Counted from the first letter of the stretch, positions 10,245-20,550 are shown. The stretch is 64,000 nt of DNA from Pseudomonas sp. ICMP 561 (GCF_002699985.1 NZ_LKBT01000014.1:1-64000), one strand, 5' to 3'. Program-made: numbers and translations. Notes: a model not told the origin generated them from the letters alone.

Positions 10245-10314
10245 GTAGGAGCTGCCGAAGGCTGCGAAGGCGGTGTGTCAGGATAAATGCTTCGCAGCCT
10301 TCGGCAGCTCCTAC
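10245..10314. repeat. REP inverted pair, GTAGGAGCTGCCGAAGGCTG family
   Basis: The 25-base arm at 10245-10269 is mirrored at 10290-10314 around a 20-base centre. The same family is found at 63047-63123. It lies between convergent dinB and the lipoprotein gene and may double as a transcription barrier. Confidence 0.9.
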
Positions 10315-10335
10315 AGAAAAACAGAGCGTTTCAGG

Positions 10336-11289
10336 TCACTTTTCCGCGCCGGGATCTGCTACCAGTCGGCCCGCATCCTTGGCCAGCGATTTCAGGAATT
10401 CGCGCTGCAACTGCGGATCGTCCCGGGTCATTTCAATCAGGCTTTGTTCGAGGTCACTGGCTTCCTCTTCAAGTCCCAGATCAGAAAGGCGCTTGACCCG
10501 GTAAACCCACTGGCTAACTTCGTCATCTTCCAGATCGTCGTAAATCAGGCCATGAGCTTCGATCAATTTGCCGCGCAGGCTACGACTGACCACCAGGTCT
10601 GCATTGGCGTGGGTGTTGTCCTGATCATCTTCGACGCTCAAATACAGGCGGGTGACATGACTCAAATCCTGTTCAGCAAACGGGCTGTCCAGCAGGCTCA
10701 GGCGCAATACGCCATTGCGATCGGTCATCAACTCGTGCGTCTGGGATCCGGCCTTGACTGTTACCGGGCGTTCACTCCATGGCAGTGTCGTGTTTTCGAT
10801 TCTCTTGTCCTGCTGTACTTCGTTGATACCCGCCAGGTTTTGCTGAGCGCGGCCATGGGAGGGGGCATTCATGAAAGGGTTGAGCCCGGCGACACCGTAG
10901 TTGATCCAGTCTTTGGTCACGCTGTCAGGTAGGCGGCCCAGAGCGAAGACATTGACCACGTTGGCACCGACGCCCGCGACAACGGCCACTGCGCCCAAGG
11001 GAATCTCGTAGATTTCCCGCCAGGGCTGATAGGGCGTGTAACGGTCGTAATGACGAGTCACTTCAAATTCAGTGACCTCAAAGGTCCGCTGCTCGTGAAT
11101 ACGCACACGCCGTTGCGGCAGCTCAAGGGTTTTGGGCTCGCCGAGGTCGATCTGGACGCTGTGTGAGAGCAATTTGCGCTCGATGCGTTCTTCGTGCTCG
11201 CTGCGTTGCGACAGTTGATTGGCGCAGCCGCTGACCAGGGTGGCGCAAAACAGCACGCAGCCCAGGCTGAAAGGGGATCGCTTGAACAT
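10336..11289 (-). CDS. Lipoprotein of unknown function
   Basis: A 317-residue protein with a signal peptide ending in a lipobox (LVSGC, Cys22), so it is probably anchored in the outer or inner membrane. A hydrophobic glycine/valine-rich stretch (AVAVVAGVGANVVNVFALG, about 98-116) stands out in an otherwise polar protein. The C terminus (about 215-310) is acidic and helical. I do not recognise the domain. It sits downstream of proS on the same strand, separated by a strong hairpin, and a similar gene occupies the neighbourhood of proS in other pseudomonads. No function is assigned. Confidence 0.85.
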   Translation of the reverse strand: MFKRSPFSLGCVLFCATLVSGCANQLSQRSEHEERIERKLLSHSVQIDLGEPKTLELPQRRVRIHEQRTFEVTEFEVTRHYDRYTPYQPWREIYEIPLGAVAVVAGVGANVVNVFALGRLPDSVTKDWINYGVAGLNPFMNAPSHGRAQQNLAGINEVQQDKRIENTTLPWSERPVTVKAGSQTHELMTDRNGVLRLSLLDSPFAEQDLSHVTRLYLSVEDDQDNTHANADLVVSRSLRGKLIEAHGLIYDDLEDDEVSQWVYRVKRLSDLGLEEEASDLEQSLIEMTRDDPQLQREFLKSLAKDAGRLVADPGAEK

Positions 11290-11327
11290 GAGATCTCTTG
11301 CGAATTAAGGCGCGTCTTTGCTGAAAC

Positions 11328-11357
11328 GATAGCGCCCATCTTTCGATGGGCGCTATC
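11328..11357 (-). terminator. Hairpin after proS
   Basis: GATAGCGCCCATC (11328-11340) and GATGGGCGCTATC (11345-11357) form a perfect 13-bp stem with a four-base loop, five bases after the proS stop. The downstream T run is poor (GTTTCAG), so it may be a weak terminator or an mRNA-stabilising hairpin before the lipoprotein gene. Confidence 0.6.
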
Positions 11358-11362
11358 AGGAC

Positions 11363-13078
11363 TCAGCGACTGACGCGGCCCTGGATGAAGGACAGTACCT
11401 CAGCAACCGGCAGGGCCTGGGCTTCGGACTCGGTCCGGCTCTTGTATTCCAGGTTACCTTCGGCAAGGCCGCGATCACTGACGACGATACGATGCGGTAT
11501 GCCAATCAGCTCCATGTCGGCAAACTTGTTGCCAGGACTGGTTTTCTTGTCGCGATCATCGAGCAGTACTTCGAAACCTGCGGCGGTCAGTTCGGCGTAC
11601 AGCTTGTCGGTCGCTTCGTGGACTGCGTCAGTTTCGTAGCGCAGCGGAACCAGAGCGATCTGGAAGGGCGCCAGGGTGTCATTCCAGATGATGCCGTTAT
11701 CGTCGCTGTTCTGCTCGATTGCAGCAGCAACCACGCGGGACACACCGATGCCGTAGCAGCCCATGGACAGGTTCACCGGTTTGCCATTTTCGCCCAGTAC
11801 CTGACACTTCATGGCTTCGCTGTACTTGGTGCCCAGCTGGAAGATGTGGCCGACCTCGATACCGCGTTTGATTTCAAGGGTGCCTTTGCCATCCGGGCTA
11901 GGGTCGCCAGCAACAACGTTACGCAGATCGGCGACGGCCGGAACTGGCAGGTCGCGTTCCCAGTTGACGCCGAAGTAGTGCTTGTCGTCGATGTTTGCAC
12001 CAATGGCGAAGTCGCTCATCAGTTCAACCGAACGGTCGATGATGCAAGGCAGCGGCAGATTCAGCGGGCCGAGGGATCCAGCACCGGCGCCAATTGCAGC
12101 GCGCAGTTCGGCTTCGGAAGCCATGACCAGAGGGCTCGCAACCTGCTCAAGTTTGGCGGCTTTGATTTCGTTCAGTTCGTGGTCGCCACGAATGATCAAG
12201 GCAATCAGCTTGCCTTCTTCTGCGGCGTGTACCACCAGGGTCTTGATGGTCTTCTCGATCGGCAGGTTGAAGCCTTCCACCAGTTGCGCAATGGTCTTGG
12301 CGTCAGGTGTGTCGATCAGGCGCAGCTCTTCAGTTGCAGCGCCACGGCTGGTTTCGCGTGGTACGGCTTCGGCTTTTTCAATGTTCGCAGCGTAATCGGA
12401 GCCATTGCTGAATACGATATCGTCTTCGCCAGACTCGGCCAGGACGTGGAACTCGTGGGAGCCTGCGCCACCGATCGAGCCATTATCGGCTTCAACCGGG
12501 CGGAATTTCAGGCCCAGACGCGAGAACACGTTGCAGTACGCCAGATGCATGCGATCGTAGGTGATCTGCAACGAAGCGTGATCAGCATGGAACGAGTAGG
12601 CGTCTTTCATGAGGAACTCGCGGCCACGCATCAGACCGAAGCGCGGGCGAATTTCGTCGCGGAATTTGGTCTGGATCTGGTACAGATTGATCGGCAGCTG
12701 TTTATAGCTGTTGAGCTCGTTACGGGCCAGATCGGTGATGACTTCTTCGTGAGTCGGGCCTAGACAGAATTCACGGTTGTGCCGGTCAGTCAGGCGCATC
12801 AGTTCAGGACCGTACTGTTCCCAGCGGCCGGATTCTTGCCACAACTCGGCGGGCTGGATACCAGGCATCAGTACTTCCAGTGCGCCAGCAGCGTCCATTT
12901 CTTCACGAACGATGGCTTCGACCTTGCGTAATACGCGCAAGCCCATGGGCAGCCACGTGTACAGACCGGAAGCAAGTTTGCGAATCATGCCCGCACGCAG
13001 CATGAGCTGGTGGCTGATCACGACCGCATCGGAAGGGGTTTCTTTCTGTGTGGCGAGCAAAAATTGACTGGTGCGCAT
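11363..13078 (-). CDS. proS: Prolyl-tRNA synthetase (bacterial type, with editing domain)
   Basis: Charges tRNA-Pro with proline. The 571 residues match bacterial-type ProRS. Class II motif 1 lies near [17 protein letters not shown], motif 2 near [21 protein letters not shown] (about 138-158), the YbaK-like editing insertion at about 220-400 (clearing Ala-tRNA-Pro), motif 3 near [11 protein letters not shown], and a C-terminal anticodon-binding domain completes the protein. ATG 13078 gives the standard [15 protein letters not shown] start. Single gene, with the hairpin at 11328-11357 after it. Confidence 0.97.
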   Translation of the reverse strand: MRTSQFLLATQKETPSDAVVISHQLMLRAGMIRKLASGLYTWLPMGLRVLRKVEAIVREEMDAAGALEVLMPGIQPAELWQESGRWEQYGPELMRLTDRHNREFCLGPTHEEVITDLARNELNSYKQLPINLYQIQTKFRDEIRPRFGLMRGREFLMKDAYSFHADHASLQITYDRMHLAYCNVFSRLGLKFRPVEADNGSIGGAGSHEFHVLAESGEDDIVFSNGSDYAANIEKAEAVPRETSRGAATEELRLIDTPDAKTIAQLVEGFNLPIEKTIKTLVVHAAEEGKLIALIIRGDHELNEIKAAKLEQVASPLVMASEAELRAAIGAGAGSLGPLNLPLPCIIDRSVELMSDFAIGANIDDKHYFGVNWERDLPVPAVADLRNVVAGDPSPDGKGTLEIKRGIEVGHIFQLGTKYSEAMKCQVLGENGKPVNLSMGCYGIGVSRVVAAAIEQNSDDNGIIWNDTLAPFQIALVPLRYETDAVHEATDKLYAELTAAGFEVLLDDRDKKTSPGNKFADMELIGIPHRIVVSDRGLAEGNLEYKSRTESEAQALPVAEVLSFIQGRVSR

Positions 13079-13197
13079 GGTTGGCCGTTGTCGGTTGCTG
13101 AGACTGGAAATGACTGGGCATTGTACGGACAGTGTCTAGTCTCGTACAGGCCGCGACCGCCTCAGGATTGCAGCGAAATCAGATTCGCCCATGTATG

Positions 13198-13223
13198 AAA
13201 AAGCCCGGCCTAAGCCGGGCTTT
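13198..13223 (-). terminator. Terminator of the OprD porin gene
   Basis: AAAAAGCCCGG and CCGGGCTTTT form a compact GC-rich stem with flanking A and T runs, immediately downstream of the porin stop codon. The symmetric flanks could let it act on both strands. Confidence 0.85.
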
Positions 13224-13249
13224 TCTTTAAACGAGAAGCTGAGTGGCGA

Positions 13250-14587
13250 TTACAGGATCGAGATCGGGTAGTCGACAATCAGACGGAACTCGTTAACGTC
13301 GCCTTCAGCCTGGTCAGTGTTGCCACGGTGCCATGCTTGACGAATGCGGAACGACATATCTTTGACGGGGCCAGTCTGAACCACATACTTGGCTTCAAGG
13401 TTGGTCTCGTGGTGCTTGCCGTCAGCGCCATAGCCATAAGCTCTGTAGGGGCTATCGGCTGCCATTTTAGTGCCGTCAATGCCATCGCCGGTCACGTAAC
13501 GAGTCATGAAGCTCAGGCCTGGCACGCCATACGGAGCCATGTTCAGGTCGTAGCGAGCCTGCCAGGATTTTTCACCAGGACCGTTGAAGTCAGAGTACTG
13601 AATAGAGTTATTCAGGAAAATCGAGTCGCCACCCTTGTTGTTGTCACCGATACCGATGTAGTCGAACGGGGTGTCACCGTTGATTTTCTGGAAGGCCAGA
13701 GTCACGGTGTGTGCTGCGGCGAACGAGTAAGCAACCGAGCCGGAGAAGGCGGTGTTGCTGATGTCGCCAGCTTTAGAGCTGCCGGTATCAGTGGTGCGAT
13801 AGATGTTGGCATCGAACGCCAGGGACTGATCGTCAGTCAATGGCAGCGCGTAGTTCATGTTGGCGTAATACTGGTTCCAGATGTCTTCCAGTTTGGCAGC
13901 ATAGAAAGCAACGCCAAGCGAGTCAGTGATAGCGTATTTGCCGCCTGCGAAGTCTGCGCTATTGGCTGTAATCGGTGTACCCACCGAGGCGTAGTTGGCA
14001 AAGATATTGCCATCGTGGCTGTTATCGTTCTGGCTGGTACCGGAGTAGAAGTGACCGGCTTCAACGTCCAGACCCGCGATTTCGCTGCTTTGCAGGCTGA
14101 TACCGCTAGCGGTCTGAGGCAAGAGGCGGGAGCCGCCCACTGCGAATACAGGGCTGGTAGGCTGCATGTCGCCGATTTTCAGTTCGGTTTTCGATACTCG
14201 GAATTTAACAGCGCCGCCGGCCTTGCCCTGCTCATCGCGGTTATCGCCATTGCTATCGAGGCTCAGGTTGCCCGAGCCAGCATATTGGTTCTGACCATCC
14301 AGCTTCAGACCCCAGTAGCCGAATGCTTCAACGCCAACACCAATGGTGCCTTGAGTGTAGCCAGTGCTGAAGTTGCCCCAGAAACCTTGGGTCCAGTCAC
14401 GCTGATCACCGCCACCATTTTTGCCATCGCGGTTGAAATAATAGTTGCGAGCCTTCACGTCCAGCGTGCTGCCGTCAATGAAACCCTTGGCATCAGCCTG
14501 ATCGCTGACGAACGGTGCAGCCGTTGCCAATTGGGTGCTGGCAGCAGTAACGGCCAGTGCGATTGCGCTCCACTTCATCACTCTCAT
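13250..14587 (-). CDS. oprD: OprD-family outer-membrane porin
   Basis: An outer-membrane channel for uptake of basic amino acids or other small solutes. The protein has 445 residues: signal peptide 1-23 (cut after ATA, mature APFVSD), then alternating strands, with the OprD pattern of aromatic-rich turns (RDWTQGFWGNF; GYWGLKLDG) and a final strand ending in DYPISIL. AAAGGAG precedes the ATG. Its position between proS and the HIT/slyX pair matches PA0958 (oprD). OprD-family specificity varies widely, so the substrate is not assigned from sequence. Confidence 0.92.
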   Translation of the reverse strand: MRVMKWSAIALAVTAASTQLATAAPFVSDQADAKGFIDGSTLDVKARNYYFNRDGKNGGGDQRDWTQGFWGNFSTGYTQGTIGVGVEAFGYWGLKLDGQNQYAGSGNLSLDSNGDNRDEQGKAGGAVKFRVSKTELKIGDMQPTSPVFAVGGSRLLPQTASGISLQSSEIAGLDVEAGHFYSGTSQNDNSHDGNIFANYASVGTPITANSADFAGGKYAITDSLGVAFYAAKLEDIWNQYYANMNYALPLTDDQSLAFDANIYRTTDTGSSKAGDISNTAFSGSVAYSFAAAHTVTLAFQKINGDTPFDYIGIGDNNKGGDSIFLNNSIQYSDFNGPGEKSWQARYDLNMAPYGVPGLSFMTRYVTGDGIDGTKMAADSPYRAYGYGADGKHHETNLEAKYVVQTGPVKDMSFRIRQAWHRGNTDQAEGDVNEFRLIVDYPISIL

Positions 14588-15576
14588 TGTGACTTGCTCC
14601 TTTGGTTTTTAAGAGAAGAGTACCGCCGTCCACCTGTTTTTTTATCTGGACGGCTCTTTCTTTTTTTGTGTCGGCGAAACTTATATCCCGCTGACAATGG
14701 TGGCTATAGTTACAGACCTAACCTTGCAAAATCTTTACAGCGCTGTCGCAAATAATTACGGTCCATGTCGCAAACACAAGCCTCCAACGGTGCTGATCAT
14801 CAACGATCTGGCCATTGAAATATCAGTCTTGTGCCTTCCCTGCGTATTCCTTTAGTGGATGATTTTCTCCACCTTTCGTGATTGCCCGTCTTCTGTTTTC
14901 CGCCAGAGGATCGTCCAACCTTGCCCAGTAACATAGCAACAACCGTGCACAAAGCTAAGCAGAATGAGAAAAAAACGTGAAAAAACTAGTATTTACTTTC
15001 GCTGTTATCGGTAACCTATTGAAAATAAAATAAAAAATATTTCCTTTCTTTTTAGAGGGGATAGGGTTTTTTCGTTGGCATGACGTGTTTGGCCGTCGGC
15101 AGCGTTACCTTGATGGGTTTGGCTTGGGGAGATTCGTCATGATCGGGGTGTCTGCACAAATAAGGTGAGTCCTTTTGGTGCGATGACCGCCTTTAATGCA
15201 TTAATGTGGGTCTCTGCTATCTCGCGTGACTCCCAAGTTGCTCCGCAGCGTTTCATCTTCATGACGCAATCGGTTTTTCGGGGTCGTGGCTTATAGGCTC
15301 AGATCGCTTGATCTGTAGCGATACGTAACAGCGGTTGTAACGATGGCATCGGTGGCTGTGCGCGAAAAAGGGGCGATGGCTGCGCTCCGGGGTATTTGCT
15401 GGTGCGTGATGCTGTCGCGTCTTTCGGGTGAATGAGCAAGGCGCAGAGCCTGAGCCGCTGGCAAAAGCTGTCCGTGAATCAGGTAAGCGATGAAGTCGAG
15501 GTTTTTCCCGAGTATCCTGCCGGTTACTGTGCGGCGATATCTGAAATACAAGTCGGCGCAAATTTAACCTGTAGAT
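14588..15576. other. 1-kb gene-poor, AT-rich intergenic region
   Basis: Nearly 1,000 bases between the divergent porin and HIT genes. Positions 14960-15060 are markedly AT-rich compared with the surroundings. The porin promoter should lie near 14590-14760. I found no ORF with a convincing start, composition or homology, no tRNA, and no clear rho-independent terminator that would mark a small RNA. Short open frames on both strands at 15259-15632 look like chance. Confidence 0.5.
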
Positions 15577-15589
15577 CAGGAGTTACATC

Positions 15590-16021
15590 GTGTTCGCTCT
15601 GGATTCACGCTTGCAAGAAGATACTTTACTGATCGGCGATTTCCCGTTGTGCCGACTGCTGCTGTCCAATGATTCAAATTATCCCTGGTTCATTCTGGTG
15701 CCTCGGCGTTTGGACATTACCGAGGTGTTCCAGCTGGATGCGCGGGATCAGTTGCAGTTGTGGCAGGAAACTACGCTGCTGTCAGAGCAATTGAAGGGCT
15801 TGTTCAACGCTGACAAGCTTAATGTGGCAGCGTTGGGTAACGTCGTCAGCCAACTGCATATGCATGTGATCGTGCGGCGTCGAAGCGACATCGCCTGGCC
15901 GGCGCCTGTCTGGGGCAAGCATCCGGCTACGCCTTATACAGCGCAGGAGTTTTCACTGATCAAGGATCAGCTGCGAGCAGTTCTGGTCAAGGACTTCGTC
16001 TTCGCGGAGGAGTCGGTATGA
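15590..16021 (+). CDS. HIT-family nucleotide-binding protein
   Basis: A 143-residue member of the histidine-triad superfamily of nucleotide hydrolases/transferases. The motif region reads [10 protein letters not shown] (about 95-104). The family pattern is H-phi-H-phi-H; here the first His is Gln while the catalytic middle His and the last His remain. Start is GTG at 15590 with CAGGAG nine bases upstream. Its stop overlaps the slyX start by four bases (ATGA), so the pair is co-translated, as in PA0959-PA0960. The substrate is unknown. Confidence 0.88.
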   Translation: MFALDSRLQEDTLLIGDFPLCRLLLSNDSNYPWFILVPRRLDITEVFQLDARDQLQLWQETTLLSEQLKGLFNADKLNVAALGNVVSQLHMHVIVRRRSDIAWPAPVWGKHPATPYTAQEFSLIKDQLRAVLVKDFVFAEESV

Positions 16022-16224
16022 GTCTTGAGGCACGAGTGACCGATCTGGAGAGCCGACTGGCTTTTCAGGACGATACGATTCAGGCGTTGAACGACGTGCT
16101 GGTTGCTCAGCAGCGAGCATTGGATCGTCTGCAGCAGCAATTTGCGGCAATGCTCAAGCGTCAGGAGGAAATGGGGAGTCAGTTCGAGATTTTCGGCGAG
16201 GATGCGCCTCCGCCTCATTACTGA
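16018..16224 (+). CDS. slyX: SlyX family protein
   Basis: A 68-residue coiled-coil protein (heptad-rich, about 2-52: [23 protein letters not shown]) with the usual SlyX tail of conserved PPPHY. Its cellular role is not established in any organism I know of. It is translationally coupled to the HIT gene by a 4-base overlap and followed by a strong bidirectional terminator. Confidence 0.93.
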   Translation: MSLEARVTDLESRLAFQDDTIQALNDVLVAQQRALDRLQQQFAAMLKRQEEMGSQFEIFGEDAPPPHY

Positions 16225-16239
16225 GTTTTCGCACCGCAC

Positions 16240-16275
16240 AAAAAAACGGCCTTCTATATATAGAAGGCCGTTTTT
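16240..16275. terminator. Bidirectional terminator between slyX and the cold-shock-domain gene
   Basis: AAAAAACGGCCTTCTATA is mirrored by TATAGAAGGCCGTTTTT, a near-perfect palindrome with A and T tracts on both sides, serving two convergent genes. Confidence 0.9.
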
Positions 16276-16293
16276 GTATTGCGGTAAAAAGAA

Positions 16294-16896
16294 TCAGCGG
16301 CGTGGCAAAGCAGCAATCACATCCTCTGCCTGCAAGCCCTTGTCGCGATTCATCACCGAAAACTCTACACGTTGACCTTCAACCAGTACCCGGTGACCTT
16401 CGCCGCGAATAGCCCGGAAGTGCACGAAGATGTCGTCGCCGGAGTCGCGGGAAATGAAGCCAAAGCCCTTGGACGTGTTGAACCACTTTACGGTGCCCGT
16501 ATCGCGGTTGGTCATGTCGTGGCTTTGTGCAACAGGTGACGGGGATGACCGGTAAAAGCTGACGGCCAGATGCAAGGCGACTGCGACCAGTGCCGCAGTC
16601 AGCGCTGCGACGATTGCCGGTTGACCGGCGATGGTTTCGAGGGGGACAAGCAAGGTCAGGATTTGAATAACTACAGCAAGAACCAGTAATGCACTGACCA
16701 GATTCTGCAGATGATGACGTGGGCCTCTGTTCCAGTAGGGGATCACGGGTGCCAATACAAGATTGAGCAGACCGAAGAATGCCAGGTAAAGCGCATCGGG
16801 TTGCAGCAGCGAAGACAGGGCCTCGCTACGCAGGCTGGGGATAAAGGAAAGCAGCAGGGCTGCGGCTCCCGTTAGCAGGTGGACTATTTTCAACAT
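16294..16896 (-). CDS. Membrane protein with C-terminal cold-shock domain
   Basis: A 200-residue fusion. The N-terminal 120 residues contain about four hydrophobic segments (for example [61 protein letters not shown]). The C-terminal 68 residues are a complete cold-shock domain with RNP-1 (KGFGFI) and RNP-2 (IFVHF), starting TGTVKWFN. This suggests an RNA- or ssDNA-binding domain held at the inner membrane. A gene of this type lies at the same place in P. aeruginosa (PA0961). Its role is unknown. Confidence 0.88.
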   Translation of the reverse strand: MLKIVHLLTGAAALLLSFIPSLRSEALSSLLQPDALYLAFFGLLNLVLAPVIPYWNRGPRHHLQNLVSALLVLAVVIQILTLLVPLETIAGQPAIVAALTAALVAVALHLAVSFYRSSPSPVAQSHDMTNRDTGTVKWFNTSKGFGFISRDSGDDIFVHFRAIRGEGHRVLVEGQRVEFSVMNRDKGLQAEDVIAALPRR

Positions 16897-17274
16897 ATTG
16901 ATGACTCACATTAAGATGGATCGCAAGGAAATAGCTGAAGGCACCCGGTACGCTTCTGGAAAAGTGGAGGCGTGAGGCACGCGTGATCTTTCAGCCTATG
17001 CGCGGCAGCCTGATCAATCAGCTGTCGCGACACGCGGTGTATTTAACAGCAAAGCTCAGAGCTACTCAAATCAACAGCTTGCGTTACATCGCGCAGCGGC
17101 AGCCCCGGACGTGACAAAGCGACGGGCGGTGTCGGCTGTCCCGGATCAGGGCATCGTCGTTCCGACTGGCGCAGGGGCATGTATTTGCAATGCAGGGCTG
17201 CGTCCTGGCCTGTGTCTTGATACAGTGACCTCTGTACCTGCTGGATTAAAACCATCAATTGAAAGGGGAAATAC
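16897..17274. other. Intergenic region upstream of dps
   Basis: About 380 bases separating the divergent cold-shock-domain gene and dps. AAAGGGG at about 17262 is the dps ribosome-binding site. A stationary-phase type promoter is expected here, but I could not single one out. No RNA gene or repeat was recognised. Confidence 0.45.
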
Positions 17275-17748
17275 ATGGCAATCGATATCGGTATCAGCGA
17301 AGAGAATCGCAAGTCAATCGTCGATGGTCTTTCTCATTTGCTCGCAGATACCTACGTGCTTTATTTGAAAACTCATAACTTTCACTGGAACGTCAGTGGC
17401 CCGATGTTTCGCACGCTGCATCTGATGTTTGAAGAGCAGTACAACGAACTGGCCCTGGCGGTTGATTCCATTGCTGAACGTATTCGTGCGCTGGGCTTCC
17501 CGGCGCCAGGTACTTATACAACGTATGCGCGTCTTTCTTCGATCAAAGAAGAAGAGGGTGTACCGGGTGCCGAAGATATGATCAGAAGTCTGGTTCAGGG
17601 ACAAGAGGCTGTAGTGCGTACTGCTCGTAGTCTTTTTCCTCTTCTGGACAAGGTTAGTGACGAGCCGACTGCAGATTTGCTGACGCAGAGAATGCAGGTC
17701 CACGAAAAAACGGCGTGGATGCTTCGCTCGATGCTGGAAACCCAGTAA
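17275..17748 (+). CDS. dps: Dps-family ferritin-like DNA-protection protein
   Basis: A 157-residue Dps that should assemble into a dodecamer oxidising Fe(II) with H2O2. The inter-subunit ferroxidase ligands are visible: His37 in [10 protein letters not shown], His49, Glu53, Asp64 and Glu68. It matches PA0962 in position. The short N terminus ([12 protein letters not shown]) lacks the lysine-rich DNA-binding tail of E. coli Dps, so protection may work mainly by iron sequestration. Transcribed alone. Confidence 0.94.
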   Translation: MAIDIGISEENRKSIVDGLSHLLADTYVLYLKTHNFHWNVSGPMFRTLHLMFEEQYNELALAVDSIAERIRALGFPAPGTYTTYARLSSIKEEEGVPGAEDMIRSLVQGQEAVVRTARSLFPLLDKVSDEPTADLLTQRMQVHEKTAWMLRSMLETQ

Positions 17749-18115
17749 GCATCAAGTGAGTGTCAGGCGGGTGGTGCACTGCACCTCTCGCCTGTCTGAT
17801 CTCAGAGGGCTGATAGCCTTATCGCGCCCTGCCTCATGCCTCCTGCTTCCCTGAGCCTGTGCCTGTGCCTGTGCCGCTGACACCTGACGGCAAAGTTTGT
17901 AGAAGGTCTATAACTATTCATTACCTTTAGGTATGTTTAGTGTTTAGTTGTCGCTAGTTGCTCTTTATTCCTTAGTACTTTGTGGTCATGTCCTACACAC
18001 TTTAAGTCTTAATGCGGCTGGTTATCAAAACGTAAATCGGGCCTGATAGGCGGGCATTTATTTATATTTAAATGTTTCTTATGGGACCCGATTTTATTGT
18101 TTAGAGGAAGCCGCT
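17749..18115. other. Intergenic region between dps and the RHH gene
   Basis: Contains a possible hairpin (AGGCGGG...CTCGCCT, about 17764-17794) after dps, a small run of TGTGCC repeats near 17861, and an AT-rich stretch from about 17910 to 18080 likely to hold the promoter of the next gene. GAGGAAG at about 18103 is that gene's ribosome-binding site. No RNA gene was recognised. Confidence 0.45.
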
Positions 18116-18457
18116 ATGGTTCAAGAGGTCGAATGCGACGTAAAAGACCTGAAACGTCATGCGAAAATTTGCAATGATCCGTTTGTCGAAAATTTCAATA
18201 TGGCTCTGGCTCAACCACACTCCAAGTCGGTGCGGCTTAATGGTCTGGCCACCTGTTTGCGTCTGGAGCATGTGTACTGGAATATCCTGTCCACGATTGC
18301 CAGATCAAATAATTGCTCTGTCAATGCGGTACTTTCTTATATCGACAGAGAGGTGCATTTGCGCTATGGCGGCGTAAAGAATTTCAGCGGCCTTATCAGG
18401 GTCGTGTGTGTTGCTCATCTTTTGAAGGGTGACAGCCTGGATCTGAGACAAGCTTAA
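18116..18457 (+). CDS. Ribbon-helix-helix domain protein (RHH_4-like)
   Basis: A 113-residue protein. Residues about 37-104 fit the RHH_4 pattern: a basic strand (KSVRLNGLATCLRLE), the WxxL helix (HVYWNILSTIARSNNCSVNAVLSYID) and a final helix with NFSGLIRVVCVAHLL. RHH proteins bind operators as dimers or act as antitoxins; here no partner toxin lies next to it. It is preceded by an AT-rich leader with a good ribosome-binding site. Probably a small transcription regulator; target unknown. Confidence 0.75.
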   Translation: MVQEVECDVKDLKRHAKICNDPFVENFNMALAQPHSKSVRLNGLATCLRLEHVYWNILSTIARSNNCSVNAVLSYIDREVHLRYGGVKNFSGLIRVVCVAHLLKGDSLDLRQA

Positions 18458-18774
18458 CGCAGTTGACGTATACCCCTATTTTGCGGGCTCGCTTTCCGGG
18501 CGGGCCTGCTTTTATCGCGCGTTCCTCCAGCGGCTGTGTTGGCCTGAGCCGCACGCCGCGGCAAGTTATCTCGATCTGTTCGGTTTGCGCGGCTGCACGC
18601 TCTTGATTAACGCTATATAATCCCCGGCCTTGCTAAAAACGGGCACGTCTGCGCCTGCAGTGCGCAGCGACGGGCTGACGGCTTGAACGCGTGCCTGGGC
18701 TCTTGCACTATTGAGCGCAAGCCAAGAGCGAAAGCTCCACCGAATTTCGAATTACGAGAAGTGAACAGACCATC
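18458..18774. other. Leader/promoter region of aspS
   Basis: A perfect extended -10 hexamer TATAAT lies at 18616-18621, with only a weak -35 (CTGCAC, 18593-18598; 17-base spacer). A leader of about 150 bases precedes the ATG. A GC-rich palindromic patch occurs at 18480-18560. No riboswitch or T-box was recognised. Confidence 0.45.
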
Positions 18775-20550
18775 ATGATGCGCAGCCATTATTGCGGCCA
18801 ATTGAACGAGAGCCTGGAAGGTCAGGAAATTACCCTTTGCGGATGGGTCCACCGCCGTCGTGACCACGGGGGTGTGATTTTCCTCGACATCCGTGATCGT
18901 GAAGGTATGGCTCAGGTGGTGTTTGACCCTGACCGCGCAGATACTTTTGCCGCTGCCGACCGTGTTCGCAGCGAATATGTCGTAAAGCTTACCGGCAAGG
19001 TGCGTGCTCGCCCGGCCGGTGCCGTCAATACCAACATGGCGTCCGGCGCTATCGAAGTGCTTGGCTACGAGCTGGAAGTGCTGAACGAGTCGGAAACTCC
19101 GCCGTTCCCGCTCAACGAATATTCCGACGTTGGCGAAGAAACCCGTCTGCGCTATCGCTTCATCGACCTGCGTCGCCCGGAAATGGCCGAGAAGCTGCGT
19201 CTGCGCTCGCGCATCACCACCAGCATCCGTCGCTACCTGGATGACAACGGCTTCCTCGATGTCGAGACGCCGATCCTGACTCGCGCTACTCCGGAAGGCG
19301 CTCGCGACTATCTGGTGCCTAGCCGCACACACCCGGGCAGCTTCTTTGCCTTGCCGCAATCCCCGCAGTTGTTCAAACAACTGCTGATGGTTGCCGGCTT
19401 TGACCGCTACTACCAGATCGCCAAGTGCTTCCGCGATGAAGACCTGCGTGCCGACCGCCAGCCGGAATTCACTCAGATCGACATCGAAACCAGCTTCCTC
19501 AATGAAGAAGACATCATCGGTCTGACCGAGAAGATGATTCGTCAGTTGTTCAAGGAAGTACTGGACCTGGAGTTCGGCGATTTCCCGCACATGACTTTCG
19601 AAGAAGCCATGCGCCGTTATGGCTCCGACAAGCCGGACCTGCGTAACCCGCTGGAACTGGTTGATGTTGCTGATCAGCTTAAAGAAGTTGATTTCAAGGT
19701 GTTCAGCGGTCCTGCCAACGATCCGAAATGCCGCATCGCTGCGTTGCGTGTCCCGGGCGGGGCAAGCATTCCGCGTAAACAGATCGACGACTACACCAAG
19801 TTCGTCAGCATCTACGGTGCCAAGGGCCTGGCGTACATCAAGGTCAACGAGCGTGCTGCCGGTGTTGATGGTCTGCAGTCGCCAATCGTGAAGAACATCC
19901 CGGAAGCCAACCTCAACGTGATCCTGGATCGTGTTGGCGCGGTCGATGGCGATATCGTGTTCTTCGGCGCAGACAAAGCCAAGATCGTCAGCGAAGCCCT
20001 TGGCGCGCTGCGTATCAAGGTCGGTAACGACTTCAAGCTGCACACTTGCGAGTGGGCACCGATGTGGGTCGTGGACTTCCCGATGTTCGAAGAGAACGAC
20101 GACGGCAGCTTCACTGCATTGCACCACCCGTTCACCGCGCCGAAGTGCACCCCGGAAGAACTGGAAGCCAACCCGGCAACCGCTCTGTCCCGTGCCTACG
20201 ACATGGTGCTCAACGGCACAGAGCTGGGTGGCGGCTCGATCCGTATCCATCGCAAGGAAATGCAACAGGCGGTCTTCCGCTTGCTGGGCATTGCTGAAGA
20301 CGAGCAGCAGGAGAAGTTCGGCTTCCTGCTCGACGCTCTGAAGTACGGCGCACCGCCGCACGGTGGTCTGGCATTCGGTCTGGATCGTCTGGTCATGCTG
20401 ATGACCGGCGCGCAGTCCATCCGTGAAGTGATCGCGTTCCCTAAAACCCAGAGCGCTGCTGACGTCATGACCCAGGCACCTGGTGTGGTGGATGCCAAGG
20501 CACTGCGTGAGCTGCATATCCGTTTGCGTGAACAGCCAAAGGCTGAGTAA
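18775..20550 (+). CDS. aspS: Aspartyl-tRNA synthetase, probably non-discriminating
   Basis: Charges tRNA-Asp and, in pseudomonads without AsnRS, also tRNA-Asn for later amidation by GatCAB. The protein has 591 residues: N-terminal OB-fold (to about 105), class II core with motif 2 ([19 protein letters not shown]) and motif 3 ([14 protein letters not shown]), and the bacterial GAD insertion at about 290-420. His31 (HRRRDHGG) is the residue reported for relaxed specificity in the P. aeruginosa enzyme. The position before yebC-ruvCAB matches PA0963. Confidence 0.97.
   Translation: MMRSHYCGQLNESLEGQEITLCGWVHRRRDHGGVIFLDIRDREGMAQVVFDPDRADTFAAADRVRSEYVVKLTGKVRARPAGAVNTNMASGAIEVLGYELEVLNESETPPFPLNEYSDVGEETRLRYRFIDLRRPEMAEKLRLRSRITTSIRRYLDDNGFLDVETPILTRATPEGARDYLVPSRTHPGSFFALPQSPQLFKQLLMVAGFDRYYQIAKCFRDEDLRADRQPEFTQIDIETSFLNEEDIIGLTEKMIRQLFKEVLDLEFGDFPHMTFEEAMRRYGSDKPDLRNPLELVDVADQLKEVDFKVFSGPANDPKCRIAALRVPGGASIPRKQIDDYTKFVSIYGAKGLAYIKVNERAAGVDGLQSPIVKNIPEANLNVILDRVGAVDGDIVFFGADKAKIVSEALGALRIKVGNDFKLHTCEWAPMWVVDFPMFEENDDGSFTALHHPFTAPKCTPEELEANPATALSRAYDMVLNGTELGGGSIRIHRKEMQQAVFRLLGIAEDEQQEKFGFLLDALKYGAPPHGGLAFGLDRLVMLMTGAQSIREVIAFPKTQSAADVMTQAPGVVDAKALRELHIRLREQPKAE

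Noticed and set aside
15259..15632. Small overlapping frames in the oprD-HIT intergenic region
   Set aside because: No ribosome-binding site, no family resemblance, and basic random-looking composition on both strands.
18613..20517. 634-codon open frame antisense to aspS
   Set aside because: Shadow frame of a strongly biased core gene. Its composition (His/Gln/Arg-rich) is that of a mirror translation.
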